DNA from: DATGWF01 sp035299585
GTDB taxonomy: Bacteria > Actinomycetota > Actinomycetes > Actinomycetales > Microbacteriaceae
Direction: 5' to 3'
DNA length: 40,270 nucleotides
NCBI GenBank assembly: GCA_035299585.1
Contig: DATGWF010000118.1
Span: 1-40,270 of the forward strand
The translations under genes and the position numbers were made by a program. This document shows positions 16,322 to 24,692 of this stretch, piece by piece. The stretch's first letter is position 1. Each line of letters opens with the position of its first letter. The notes under the pieces are model-generated. The model was not told the origin of the DNA and searched no databases. It saw only the letters and a list, made by a program, of their open reading frames with translations.

Positions 16322-16347
16322 CGTTGTTGAGCGTTCGCTCAATAACG
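16322..16347. promoter_or_regulatory. Candidate TetR operator upstream of the agmatine deiminase operon
   Basis: Core TTGAGCGTTCGCTCAA at 16327-16342. The dyad extends to 26 bp, with 11 of 13 positions symmetric from 16322 to 16347. It lies 25 nt upstream of the ATG at 16372 and matches the site upstream of tetR. Confidence 0.72.
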
Positions 16348-16371
16348 AGTGCGCCCGTGGAGGTCGCTGAG

Positions 16372-17403
16372 ATGTCCTGGAAGATGCCGCCCGAGTGGGC
16401 CCCGCAGGAGCGAGCCTGGCTCGCCTTCCCGCGACCCGGATATACCGTCGGCGACGACCCGGTCTCGGCAGAACAGTGCTACCAGGCCTGGGCGAACGTC
16501 GCCAACGCCATCCTCGAATTTGAGCCCGTTTCTGTCGTTGTCGACCCTGCGGCCCGAGACGTTGCCGACCGCTTGCTCGACCCCCGGGCGGACATCATCG
16601 AGGCCCCGCTCGACGACTTCTGGATTCGCGACATCGGAGCCACATTCGTCCTGGGTGACTCGGGAGAACTCGGCGCGGTCGACTGGATCTTCAACGGTTG
16701 GGGCGCGAACGCCTGGGCGACCTGGGAGAACGACAACCGCATTGCCAAGACCATCGGCGACGCGGCCGGCGCAACCCACATTCCCTCCGCGCTCGTTAAT
16801 GAGGGGGGTGGCATTCACGTCGACGGTGCCGGGACCGTGCTACTCACTGAGACCGTACAACTCGATCCCCGACGCAACCCCTACGCCACCAAAGAGCGGG
16901 TGGAGTGGGAGCTCGCGCGCACCATCGGCGCGACCCACTTCATCTGGTTGTCGCAGGGGCTGACGCGGGACTACCGCACTCCGGGCACCCGCGGCCACGT
17001 GGATATCGTTGCCGCCTTCACTGAACCGGGGACCGTCGTCCTGCACTGGCAAGACAATCCCGAACACCCGGACTATGCCGTCAGCCGCACAATTCGAGCC
17101 GAGCTCGAGCGCGCCACCGATGCTGCTGGTCGCCGGTTGAACATCATCGAGCTTCCCGCCCCGGAGGCACTCATCGGTCATGATGGCGATTGGGTGGACT
17201 TTTCCTACGTCAACCACCTGGTGGTGAACGACGGCGTGATCGCGTGTTCATTCGGCGAGCCGGAGGCAGATGCTCGTGCCGCCGACATCTTGAGCCGTGC
17301 CTACGGGCGGAAGGTCGTCTCGGTCGATGCCCGGCCCATGTTCGAGCGCGGTGGGGGCATCCACTGCATCACTCAGCAACAGCCGCGAGCGGGTGCGCGA
17401 TGA
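16372..17403 (+). CDS. aguA: Agmatine deiminase (porphyromonas-type PAD family)
   Basis: 343 aa. ATG at 16372 preceded by GGAGG at 16359; the longer open frame starts in the operator. It hydrolyses agmatine to N-carbamoylputrescine and ammonia. Catalytic blocks: DDFWIRDIGATFV (Asp), NEGGGIHVDGAGTVLLTE, TRGHVDIVAAF (His/Asp), and GGGIHCITQQQP with the nucleophilic Cys at about 332. Length is slightly below the usual 350-370. First gene of a three-gene operon; its TGA overlaps the next ATG (ATGA). Confidence 0.93.
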   Translation: MSWKMPPEWAPQERAWLAFPRPGYTVGDDPVSAEQCYQAWANVANAILEFEPVSVVVDPAARDVADRLLDPRADIIEAPLDDFWIRDIGATFVLGDSGELGAVDWIFNGWGANAWATWENDNRIAKTIGDAAGATHIPSALVNEGGGIHVDGAGTVLLTETVQLDPRRNPYATKERVEWELARTIGATHFIWLSQGLTRDYRTPGTRGHVDIVAAFTEPGTVVLHWQDNPEHPDYAVSRTIRAELERATDAAGRRLNIIELPAPEALIGHDGDWVDFSYVNHLVVNDGVIACSFGEPEADARAADILSRAYGRKVVSVDARPMFERGGGIHCITQQQPRAGAR

Positions 17404-19118
17404 GCTATCCGGTCGTCGAAAAGACCATTGCACAGCTCCGCCACGACCTTGAGGCCGGTGTCGTGAGCGCGGTCGGCCTGACGCGTGCCTACCTCGATCG
17501 CATCGCCGCCTTCGACCACAGCGGCCCTCGACTCAACTCCGTCGTGGAGTTGAACCGCAACGCCCTGGCGGAGGCGGCCGCCTCCGATGCCCGCCGTGCC
17601 GCAGGAGAGACCCTCGGCCCGCTCGACGGTATCCCGTTCACGGCGAAGGACTCGTACATGGTTGCCGGGCAGACGGTGGCCTCCGGCTCACCTGCCTTTG
17701 CCGAGCTTCGTGCGAGCCGGGACGCCTTCACCATCTCGCAACTGCGCGAGTCGGGCGCCATCTTCATCGGCCTCACGAACATGCCGCCGATGGCAAACGG
17801 TGGAATGCAGCGCGGACTCTATGGCCGGGCTGAAAGCCCGTACAACGCCGACTTCTTGACGAGCGCGTTCGCTTCCGGTTCATCCAACGGGTCCGGAACC
17901 GCAACCGCTGCAAGCTTTGCCGCTTTCGGTCTCGGCGAAGAAACCTGGTCGAGTGGCCGCGCCCCGGCATCCTGCAACGCACTCTGTGCCTACACGCCCT
18001 CCCGCGGCGTCATCTCCGTCCGCGGCAATTGGCCACTCGTTCCCACGATGGATGTGGTGGTTCCACACACGCGCACAATGGCAGACCTCCTCGAGATTCT
18101 CGACGTCATGGTTGCCGACGACCCGGAAAAACGCGGCGATTTTTGGCGCATGCAGCCCTGGGTCTCCATTCCGCAACCGTCAGACGTCCGACCGGTTTCG
18201 TATCCGGCGCTCGCTGACACGGGTGCATCATCGCTCGTCGGTCGCCGATTCGGCGTCCCGCGGATGTTCCTCGGCACCGATCCCGAACAAGGCACCGGCA
18301 CGGGTATGGGGTCGGTCACGGGTGAACGCATCGAACCGCGGCGCAGTGTGCTGGAACTCTGGGAACAGGCGCGCGCTGATTTGGAAGCCGCTGGTGCCAC
18401 GGTCGTCGAGGTCGATTTCCCGGTCGTCACGAACTACGAAGCGGATCGGGCCGGAGCCCCGAACGTGTTCACTCGCGGCATCGTCCCGGAGCCGTTCTTT
18501 GACGCCGAAATCTGGGAACTCTCGATGTGGTCCTGGCATGAATTTCTGGCCGCCAATGGCCAACCCGGCCTGGATGCGCTCGCGCTCGTTGACGGCGCGA
18601 AGATTTTCCCGCCGCCGCCGGGCGCACTGCCCGACAGATACGGCAGTTTCGATGCCGACATCAGCGACTATGTCACGCGCGCCCAGCGCGACGGGATTAT
18701 CGACCCCTTCAATGGGCCGCTCAGCGATCTCATTCGCGCCGGAATCGAAGGCCTCGAAGCTACTCGCAAACTCGATCTCGAAGACTGGATGGATGAGCAC
18801 GGACTCGACGCCGTGCTGTTCCCGACGATGGCCGATGTTGGCCCGGCCGACGCCGACGTCAATCCGGAATCCGCCGAGCTCGCCTGGAAAAACGGCGTCT
18901 GGGTCGCGACCGGCAACCTCGCCATTCGACACCTCGGTATCCCGACCGTGACCGTTCCGATGGGCACCATGTCGGATATCGGAATGCCCGTCGGCCTCAC
19001 GATCGCTGGTCCGGCCTATAGCGACACCGACCTGTTGCGTTTTGCGGTCGCGTTCGAGTCGCTCCGACCTCGCCGTGAAGCCCCGGCCCGCACCCCCGAG
19101 TTGGCGGCGTCCATATGA
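17400..19118 (+). CDS. Amidase-signature (AS) family hydrolase
   Basis: 572 aa. Ser-cisSer-Lys triad region: Lys83 in PFTAKDSYM, cis-Ser near 161 in ASGSSNGSGTATAASF, nucleophile Ser near 185 in GEETWSSGRAPASCN. The usual GGSIR at the nucleophile is WSSGR, as in a sub-branch of AS amidases. It hydrolyses an amide or ureido C-N bond. The 4-nt overlap with aguA suggests it acts on the next intermediate, N-carbamoylputrescine, in place of the nitrilase-type AguB (inference, not shown). It has a long central insertion (about 225-430). Other amide substrates remain possible. Confidence 0.88.
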   Translation: MSYPVVEKTIAQLRHDLEAGVVSAVGLTRAYLDRIAAFDHSGPRLNSVVELNRNALAEAAASDARRAAGETLGPLDGIPFTAKDSYMVAGQTVASGSPAFAELRASRDAFTISQLRESGAIFIGLTNMPPMANGGMQRGLYGRAESPYNADFLTSAFASGSSNGSGTATAASFAAFGLGEETWSSGRAPASCNALCAYTPSRGVISVRGNWPLVPTMDVVVPHTRTMADLLEILDVMVADDPEKRGDFWRMQPWVSIPQPSDVRPVSYPALADTGASSLVGRRFGVPRMFLGTDPEQGTGTGMGSVTGERIEPRRSVLELWEQARADLEAAGATVVEVDFPVVTNYEADRAGAPNVFTRGIVPEPFFDAEIWELSMWSWHEFLAANGQPGLDALALVDGAKIFPPPPGALPDRYGSFDADISDYVTRAQRDGIIDPFNGPLSDLIRAGIEGLEATRKLDLEDWMDEHGLDAVLFPTMADVGPADADVNPESAELAWKNGVWVATGNLAIRHLGIPTVTVPMGTMSDIGMPVGLTIAGPAYSDTDLLRFAVAFESLRPRREAPARTPELAASI

Positions 19119-19927
19119 GTTCGCGGTCTGCCTACCCGCTCACCGAGCTGATCGCGCTGGCTCAGTCCGTCGCGGTGCAGGCAGGCGAGTATGCCCTCGA
19201 GCGTCGACGCGGGACCGTCGAGGTTGCCGACACGAAATCGAACGAACGTGACATCGTGACCGCAGTCGACCGCGAGGTCGAGCAGCTCATCCGGCACCTC
19301 ATCAGCAGCGATCGTCCCGACGATGCCTTCTATGGCGAAGAGAGCGGAACCGGTTCCGGATCGACCGGCATCACCTGGGTCGTTGATCCCATCGACGGCA
19401 CCGTCAACTTCTACTACGGGCTGCCGAACTGGGCCGTGTCAATCGCGGCCGTCGAGGGCGATGTCGACTCCGGCACCTGGAAGCCGCTCGTGGGGGTCGT
19501 GTTCAACCCGAACACGGGAGAGGTGTTCAGCGCCACCGCGGACGGAATCGCCGACTGTAACGGATTGCCACTCCACGCCCGAGTCCAGACAGACCTGCGC
19601 CGCGCGCTCGTCGCTACAGGTTTCGCGTACGACCGAACGTCCGCCACCAACCAAGCCGAGCTGCTCGCGCGTATCCACGGCCACATTGCGGATGTACGCC
19701 GATTTGGCGCAGCATCGCTCGATCTCTGCGCTGTGGCGAGCGGCCGAGTTGACGCCTACTACGAATCTCACACGAGTCCGTGGGACTATGCCGCAGCATG
19801 GCTCATCGCTGAGCGTGCCGGCGCGCGGGTTGCCGGTCGTGACGGAGGCCGACCGAACAGCGATCTCGTGCTGGCCGCTGCAGAGCCGTTATGGACCGAG
19901 TTGCACGGGCTCATCACCTCGGACTAG
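19115..19927 (+). CDS. Inositol-monophosphatase-family phosphatase
   Basis: 270 aa, ATGA overlap with the amidase. Metal and phosphate motifs of the family: YGEESG, WVVDPIDGTVNFYYGLP (DPIDGT motif, about 91-97), and SPWDYAAAWLIAERAG. Mg-dependent hydrolysis of a phosphate monoester such as inositol-1-phosphate, histidinol phosphate or a nucleotide phosphate; the substrate cannot be read from sequence. Its place in a polyamine-type operon is unexplained. Confidence 0.92.
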   Translation: MSSRSAYPLTELIALAQSVAVQAGEYALERRRGTVEVADTKSNERDIVTAVDREVEQLIRHLISSDRPDDAFYGEESGTGSGSTGITWVVDPIDGTVNFYYGLPNWAVSIAAVEGDVDSGTWKPLVGVVFNPNTGEVFSATADGIADCNGLPLHARVQTDLRRALVATGFAYDRTSATNQAELLARIHGHIADVRRFGAASLDLCAVASGRVDAYYESHTSPWDYAAAWLIAERAGARVAGRDGGRPNSDLVLAAAEPLWTELHGLITSD

Positions 19928-20248
19928 CGACGCTCGAAATCGGGTCGAAATCGGGGCGGGGTTGTACCGTTCTGGACATTCTCAGCCACACCTGACTACG
20001 CTGTTACCCGTTCGTTATGTTTCGAATGAGTCTGGGGTTTCACCATTTTCGAAGGCACCGAGCAGGAAGCGCACTCGCGCGTCCAATCGAGCGACCCCGA
20101 AATCCCCCTGACGCGCAAGCAGGCGCTCGCGGCGGAACGAGCGCGTGCCACATCCCTTCCGTCGACGCCCGCCACAGCTGATGTCCCGTCGACATCACGA
20201 CGACATGCAGAACGTACCGGTGCGTCCGTCACGGGGATTCGTGCCGCC

Positions 20249-21001
20249 GTGCCTCGACTGCCTCGTTTTGCCCCGCGCATAGAACCGCGTCCGCAACGGA
20301 CATACTCGCGCTCACGCCGCATCGGCTCGACCGCGGTTATGGTGGTCATTTCCGCACTCACGGTGGCCTTCTCGACACCCGCCGAAGCGCTCATGACATC
20401 TGCCCAGGTGCAGGCCCGCCAAATCGAAGCCGCGGCGCGCGCCGCAGGTCAGAGCCAAACCATCCTCGCAAACGGCGACAGCGCCACGGTGTCTGGCGAT
20501 TCGTATACGTCTGCGTCGAAGTCCTGGTACGCCCTGCAGTCAGGCATCACGGAGATTGAGGACAGCTTCGTGAATAACCCGAACGGCACCGTCCAGTGGC
20601 CGTTTGCGGTGGGCGTGCACATCGGTGACCGATTCGGTTCGACCTGGGGCCGCGAGAGCGCACACCACGGTCTCGACTTCAATCCGGGCGTCGGAGCGCC
20701 GGTGCAAGCCATTGCCGACGGCGTTGTGACCTTCGCGGAAGATGGCAACGGCACCCTCGGGGTGCATCTCATGATTACTCACCGGATCAACGGAAAGACC
20801 GTCACGAGCGTGTACGCCCACCTCGAACACGACTCGATCCGTTTCCAGGTCGGCGACTTCGTGCGAGTTGGTCAAGTAGTCGGCAATGTGGGAGACACCG
20901 GCTTTTCCACCGGCCCGCATCTGCATTTCGAAATCCGCCTCGGCGGCATCGACGGTCCATGGACCGACCCGTTGACCTGGTTGCGGGCCAACACCAACTA
21001 A
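20249..21001 (+). CDS. Secreted M23 (LytM-type) metallopeptidase, start uncertain
   Basis: 250 aa from GTG at 20249. Basic N-terminus, one membrane/signal helix (STAVMVVISALTVAFST, about 27-43), a coiled linker (SAQVQARQIEAAARAAGQ), then the peptidase domain: HHGLDF (Zn ligands His139 and Asp143) and GPHLHFEI (His224, His226). It cleaves peptidoglycan peptides or acts as an amidase activator outside the membrane. The same frame stays open and protein-like back to 20030 (for example IPLTRKQALAAERARA) without ATG, GTG or TTG; see findings. It is convergent with the GH13 gene, only 7 nt apart. Confidence 0.85.
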   Translation: MPRLPRFAPRIEPRPQRTYSRSRRIGSTAVMVVISALTVAFSTPAEALMTSAQVQARQIEAAARAAGQSQTILANGDSATVSGDSYTSASKSWYALQSGITEIEDSFVNNPNGTVQWPFAVGVHIGDRFGSTWGRESAHHGLDFNPGVGAPVQAIADGVVTFAEDGNGTLGVHLMITHRINGKTVTSVYAHLEHDSIRFQVGDFVRVGQVVGNVGDTGFSTGPHLHFEIRLGGIDGPWTDPLTWLRANTN

Positions 21002-21008
21002 ATCTGCG

Positions 21009-22682
21009 CTAACGCAGCCAGACGGCCGTGCCCGGCTCGAGGGCGGTGAGACCTGGTTCGCTGTCAAGCATCCGCTCACCGAGCGGAATACCGTGGCTCT
21101 GATTGCCGTAGTTGATGTAGACCCGGACGCCCGAGTTCGCGAAGCCAATGACCCCTTCCGGGGCGGTGATCCACTCGAGCGTCCCCCGGCCCAGTCCGAG
21201 CTCAGCGCGGAGCGCGAGTGCGCCGCGGTAGAGCTCGAGTGTCGAACCGGCAATACCGCGCTGGCGGTCGCGAGCGAACTCGCTCCACTGTGACGGCTGC
21301 GGTAGCCAGGAGTGCTCGCTCCGCCCGAAACCGTAGGACGGTGACTCGGCCTCCCACGGAAGCGGGACGCGACAACCATCGCGGCCGTACTCGGCTCCCT
21401 CGGTGCGGAAGAACGTCGGGTCCTGCCGAAATGCGTCGGGAATGTCGACCGCTTCCGGAAGCCCGAGCTCTTCGCCCTGGTAGAGGTAGGCAACACCGGG
21501 AAGCGCGAGCATCATCAGGGTCGCGGCGCGGGCCCGCCGGAGTCCGAGCTCGGCGTCGGGCTTCGGTTCGGTGAGTGGCCCGATGCCGGTAATGCGGTCG
21601 GCGACAGCGGCGTTCGGGTCGAGCGCGAGACGAGTCGCATGCCGCACCTGGTCATGGTTTGAGAGCACCCAGGTGCTCGGGGCACCGACGTTGCCAAAGG
21701 CAACGAGCGAGTCGGTGATGACGCGACGCATCTGTTCGCCGTTCCAGCGCGTGGTGAGGAACGAGAAGTTGAATGCCTGATGCATCTCGTCGGGGCGCAC
21801 CCACTTCGCTTTCGCACTCAGTGGCTCGACAAACGCTTCCGCGCACAAAATGCGATCGGGGCCGTAGCTCTCGAGGAGTGTGCGCCACTCGCGATAAATC
21901 GGGTGTACGCCGTCGTGCCCGAAATAGGGGTTCTCCGGACGAAGCTCGGCCGGGGTGTTCCAATACGTCTCATCGCGTCGGAAGTCGGGTAGGCCGGGTG
22001 CCTTGGAGAGGCCGTGGGCAACGTCCACGCGGAAGCCGTCGATGCCGCGGTCGAGCCAGAAGGTCAGGATTTCGATGAAGCGGTCGTGCACCCAGCGGTT
22101 GGTCCAGTCAAAGTCGGGCTGGCTGCTGTCGAACAGGTGCAGGTACCACTGGCCGGGTTGGCCGTCGGCCTCTGTCACTCGAGTCCAGGCCGGGCCGCCA
22201 AACACCGACTCCCAGTTGTTCGGTGGCAGCTCGCCGTGCTCGCCCTTTCCCTCGCGGAACATAAACCGAGCGCGCTCCGCACTGCCGGGGCCGGCCGCAA
22301 GTGCCTCCTGGAACCACGGGTGGTCGCTCGAACAGTGGTTCGGTACGAGGTCGACGATAACGCGCATGCCGAGTTCATGGCTTCGGTTCAGCAATGCGTC
22401 GAAGTCGGCGAGCGTCCCGAAGAGTGGATCGACGTCGCAATAGTTCGACACGTCGTAGCCGGCGTCGCGTTGCGGGCTCGTCATGAACGGGGACAGCCAG
22501 ACGGCGTCAGCGCCCAACTCCGCGATTGCGTCGAGTCGTGAGGTGATGCCCGGCAAATCGCCAATGCCGTCGCCATTGCTATCCGCAAACGACCGCGGAT
22601 ACACCTGATAGATGACGGCATCGCGCCACCAGTCTGAGGCGGCGGTACGGGCAGCGGGCGGCAACGAAAACAGTGCACTCAC
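21009..22682 (-). CDS. GH13 alpha-glucosidase
   Basis: 557 aa from GTG at 22682; the frame is open further upstream, but that region holds the promoter and abuts tRNA-Thr. GH13 barrel motifs: AVIYQVYPRSFADSNGDGIG, DLVPNHCSSDHPWF, GFRVDVAHG (nucleophile Asp220), ILCAEAFVE (acid/base Glu282), and VLSNHDQVRHATR (Asp344), plus the C-terminal beta domain. This is the oligo-1,6-/alpha-glucosidase type that releases glucose from maltose-like oligosaccharides in the cytoplasm. No ribosome binding site; TACACT ends 8 nt upstream, so a leaderless mRNA is likely. No sugar transporter is next to it. Confidence 0.93.
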   Translation of the reverse strand: MSALFSLPPAARTAASDWWRDAVIYQVYPRSFADSNGDGIGDLPGITSRLDAIAELGADAVWLSPFMTSPQRDAGYDVSNYCDVDPLFGTLADFDALLNRSHELGMRVIVDLVPNHCSSDHPWFQEALAAGPGSAERARFMFREGKGEHGELPPNNWESVFGGPAWTRVTEADGQPGQWYLHLFDSSQPDFDWTNRWVHDRFIEILTFWLDRGIDGFRVDVAHGLSKAPGLPDFRRDETYWNTPAELRPENPYFGHDGVHPIYREWRTLLESYGPDRILCAEAFVEPLSAKAKWVRPDEMHQAFNFSFLTTRWNGEQMRRVITDSLVAFGNVGAPSTWVLSNHDQVRHATRLALDPNAAVADRITGIGPLTEPKPDAELGLRRARAATLMMLALPGVAYLYQGEELGLPEAVDIPDAFRQDPTFFRTEGAEYGRDGCRVPLPWEAESPSYGFGRSEHSWLPQPSQWSEFARDRQRGIAGSTLELYRGALALRAELGLGRGTLEWITAPEGVIGFANSGVRVYINYGNQSHGIPLGERMLDSEPGLTALEPGTAVWLR

Positions 22683-22690
22683 AAGGGACG

Positions 22691-22696
22691 AGTGTA
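22691..22696 (-). promoter_or_regulatory. Candidate leaderless -10 box for the GH13 gene
   Basis: TACACT on the minus strand, 8 nt before GTG at 22682, no ribosome binding site. Confidence 0.4.
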
Positions 22697-22800
22697 GGAG
22701 AGTCCTGGGTTTGCGTTGGGGAGCCTGTGCGTCGTTTTGCGTGAAGATGAAACCGCGGCGCGGAAGTGCTATTCTCGTCGAGTTGCCCATTTGGGCATCC

Positions 22801-22872
<72 letters not shown>

Positions 22873-22899
22873 CGCCGACAGTGATTTCACTGACGTCGT

Positions 22900-22976
22900 G
22901 GCTGAGTAGCTCAGTTGGTTAGAGCGCACGACTCATAATCGTGAGGTCGCGGGATCGTGCCCCGCCTCAGCTACCA
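22900..22976 (+). tRNA. tRNA-Met elongator type (anticodon CAT)
   Basis: Acceptor GGCTGAG/CTCAGCT (first pair G-U), D arm GCTC/GAGC, anticodon stem CACGA/TCGTG with loop CTCATAA giving CAT, and CCA encoded (22974-22976). It lacks the initiator features (C1-A72 mismatch, three G-C anticodon-stem pairs). A lysidine-type tRNA-Ile2 cannot be fully excluded. The T loop is ATCGTGC, with A54 and T58 in place of the usual T54 and A58. Confidence 0.85.
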
Positions 22977-23018
22977 ATCTCGTTCAGTCGGGTGCTGTGC
23001 CAGAGCGCTTCGCTTCCC

Positions 23019-23024
23019 TAGACT
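23019..23024 (+). promoter_or_regulatory. Candidate leaderless -10 box for the 23031 hydrolase
   Basis: TAGACT plus 6 nt plus ATG, identical to the box before the ligase at 7375. Confidence 0.55.
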
Positions 23025-23030
23025 CTCGTC

Positions 23031-24080
23031 ATGAGCGACGACGCCGCACGCACTCCGAATTCAGCCGCAACGCGACGAACTCGGCGGCGTCGCTGGGGTC
23101 TCGGAATCGCGGTGCTTCTCGTGTTCGCTCTCGGTGGTGGAGCGTTTGCCGTGGGCAATTACGTCTACCAGACCGGCACCGAATTGCCATGCAAGGTTGA
23201 CACTCAGGATCAACGCAACTCCCCGGAACACTTCTCGACCGGCGACGAGGGTCCATTCCCCGGTGAAGGCTGGAAGAAGTGGGTCGGCGTTGACCTGTCG
23301 CCCTGGTGGCTCACCGACGTGCCATACGACACCGTGCAGATTCCCGTCGCGCCGGGCGTCGATCTCGCCGCCTGGTACATCCCGGCGCCGAGCGGTTCCG
23401 ACAAAACCGTCATCGTCACCCATGGCTACGGCGCAAGCCGCTACGACTTCAATGCGCTTCTGCCGTCGTCCATGCTCGTCAAAGCCGGATTCAATGTGCT
23501 GCTCGTTGACCAGCGGAACTCCGGGGAGTCCACCTGCGTGTCCGGACACCACAGTGCCGGTCAGCGTGAATCCGACGACTTTGCCCGAGTCGCACAGTGG
23601 CTCGTGGACACGAAGGCTGCAAACCCGGCCAAGATTGGCATGTATGGCGTGTCGGGTGGCGCCATTGCGACGGCGATCCTTCCCGCCAAAACCGATCTGG
23701 TCGCGGCGTTCGCGCTCGAGGCGCCCATCTTTGACTTCACTCAGTCCGCCGAGCATGAGGTGGAATTCCAAGGCTTCCCGGTGTGGCTCTGGTCGCTTGC
23801 CGACCTTGCCGCAAAGGTTCAGGGCGTCAACCTCAACGCCGTCTCAGTCCGCGACGGCATCGACGCGTTGCACGGCCGTCCCGAGTTGCTGCTCCATGGC
23901 ACTGCTGATCAGCGGCTTCCGTATTCGGGCGGGGTGCAGTATCGCGACTACGCCCAGTCAATCGGAGCAGACGTCACGCTCGAGACATTCGACGGTGCAG
24001 ACCACACGGAGGGCATGTTGACCGAGACGGACCGATATGCGCGGGTCCTCACCGGGTTCTTCCAACGCGCTCTGCAATAG
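23031..24080 (+). CDS. Membrane-anchored alpha/beta hydrolase
   Basis: 349 aa. A very basic N-terminus (RRTRRRR), one membrane helix (LGIAVLLVFALGGGAFAVG, about 24-42), then an extracellular alpha/beta-hydrolase domain: oxyanion region THGYG (130-134), nucleophile Ser208 in GVSGG, acid in HGTADQRLPYSG, and His in DGADHTEG. It probably hydrolyses an ester, peptide or wall-associated substrate outside the membrane; substrate unknown. No ribosome binding site, leaderless box upstream. A 21-nt segment near its 3' end is repeated just after the stop. Confidence 0.88.
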   Translation: MSDDAARTPNSAATRRTRRRRWGLGIAVLLVFALGGGAFAVGNYVYQTGTELPCKVDTQDQRNSPEHFSTGDEGPFPGEGWKKWVGVDLSPWWLTDVPYDTVQIPVAPGVDLAAWYIPAPSGSDKTVIVTHGYGASRYDFNALLPSSMLVKAGFNVLLVDQRNSGESTCVSGHHSAGQRESDDFARVAQWLVDTKAANPAKIGMYGVSGGAIATAILPAKTDLVAAFALEAPIFDFTQSAEHEVEFQGFPVWLWSLADLAAKVQGVNLNAVSVRDGIDALHGRPELLLHGTADQRLPYSGGVQYRDYAQSIGADVTLETFDGADHTEGMLTETDRYARVLTGFFQRALQ

Positions 24081-24105
24081 CAGCGCGGGTCGTCACCGGG
24101 TTCTT
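24041..24105 (+). repeat. Short direct repeat spanning the hydrolase stop
   Basis: 21 nt at 24041-24061 recur at 24085-24105 with one mismatch (GCGGGTCCTCACC.. and GCGGGTCGTCACC..), a 44-nt period. The second copy lies after the stop codon. Confidence 0.6.
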
Positions 24106-24151
24106 GCGGTGCGGCCTATGCCGACCGTGGGCGCCGGAAGGTGCGCAAATC

Positions 24152-24178
24152 TTGAGCAAACAGTTGTTCAATCTGAAC
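24152..24178. promoter_or_regulatory. Overlapping dyads upstream of the small secreted protein
   Basis: TTGAGCAA-4 nt-TTGTTCAA (24152-24171, 7 of 8 pairs) overlaps GTTCA-ATC-TGAAC (24166-24178). They lie in the 225-nt promoter region before 24306, so an operator is likely. Apart from these dyads I see no gene in this stretch. Confidence 0.4.
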
Positions 24179-24305
24179 ACTTCTCTGCGAAAAAAGTGCG
24201 GTAGCTCAACCTAGCGTGACTCCACAACCAGCCGAAGCCTCGACTGATTGAGGGGAGCCTCCCCGAAACGCGGCACTGCCGCGGTTCGATTCAAGGAGAA
24301 TCACA

Positions 24306-24692
24306 ATGCGCAAATCAGTACTCGCCGCGTCAGCGGCAGCGACAGTGTTCGCCATCAGCGGTGCGGCTGCGGCGTCACTCAGCGTCACGGGCTATCTGCC
24401 GCAAACCGGCACGGTGAGTGCCGCTTGTGACGTCGACGGAATCAACGTGGGCGACTGGACTGACAGCGGTGGCGTGCTCGACTCGGTTGTCCTCAGCAAC
24501 ATCTCGGACAACTGCCTGAACTCCGAGATCGTGGTTTCCGTCACCAACGGCACCACAACCTTGCTGAGCACATCCACGCCCGTGTCCAACGGCACCGCGG
24601 ACGTGAACCAGACGACGGTGTCATTCTCGGCGGCGTCATTCGGCAAGGGTGCCCTCACGAGCTACACGGTGTCGATTGAGAGCGCACCGTAA
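24306..24692 (+). CDS. Small secreted protein, likely substrate of the adjacent SipW-type signal peptidase
   Basis: 128 aa. AAGGAG 8 nt before the ATG. Signal peptide MRKSVLAASAAATVFAISGA, then a mature beta-rich protein with one Cys pair (AACDVD, NCLNSE) and Ser/Thr-rich strands (SVTNGTTTLLSTST). Size, signal and position directly before an ER-type signal peptidase resemble TasA/CalY-like systems, where SipW processes its neighbour. I do not see a firm TasA domain, so fibre formation is inference only. Confidence 0.8.
   Translation: MRKSVLAASAAATVFAISGAAAASLSVTGYLPQTGTVSAACDVDGINVGDWTDSGGVLDSVVLSNISDNCLNSEIVVSVTNGTTTLLSTSTPVSNGTADVNQTTVSFSAASFGKGALTSYTVSIESAP

Noticed and set aside
19936..19958. 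Short direct repeat TCGAAATCGGG after the phosphatase gene
   Set aside because: Two copies of 11 nt only, no dyad and no T-run; too little to call a terminator or element.
22900..22976. Initiator tRNA-fMet
   Set aside because: The first pair is G-U rather than a C-A mismatch, and the anticodon stem lacks three consecutive G-C pairs.
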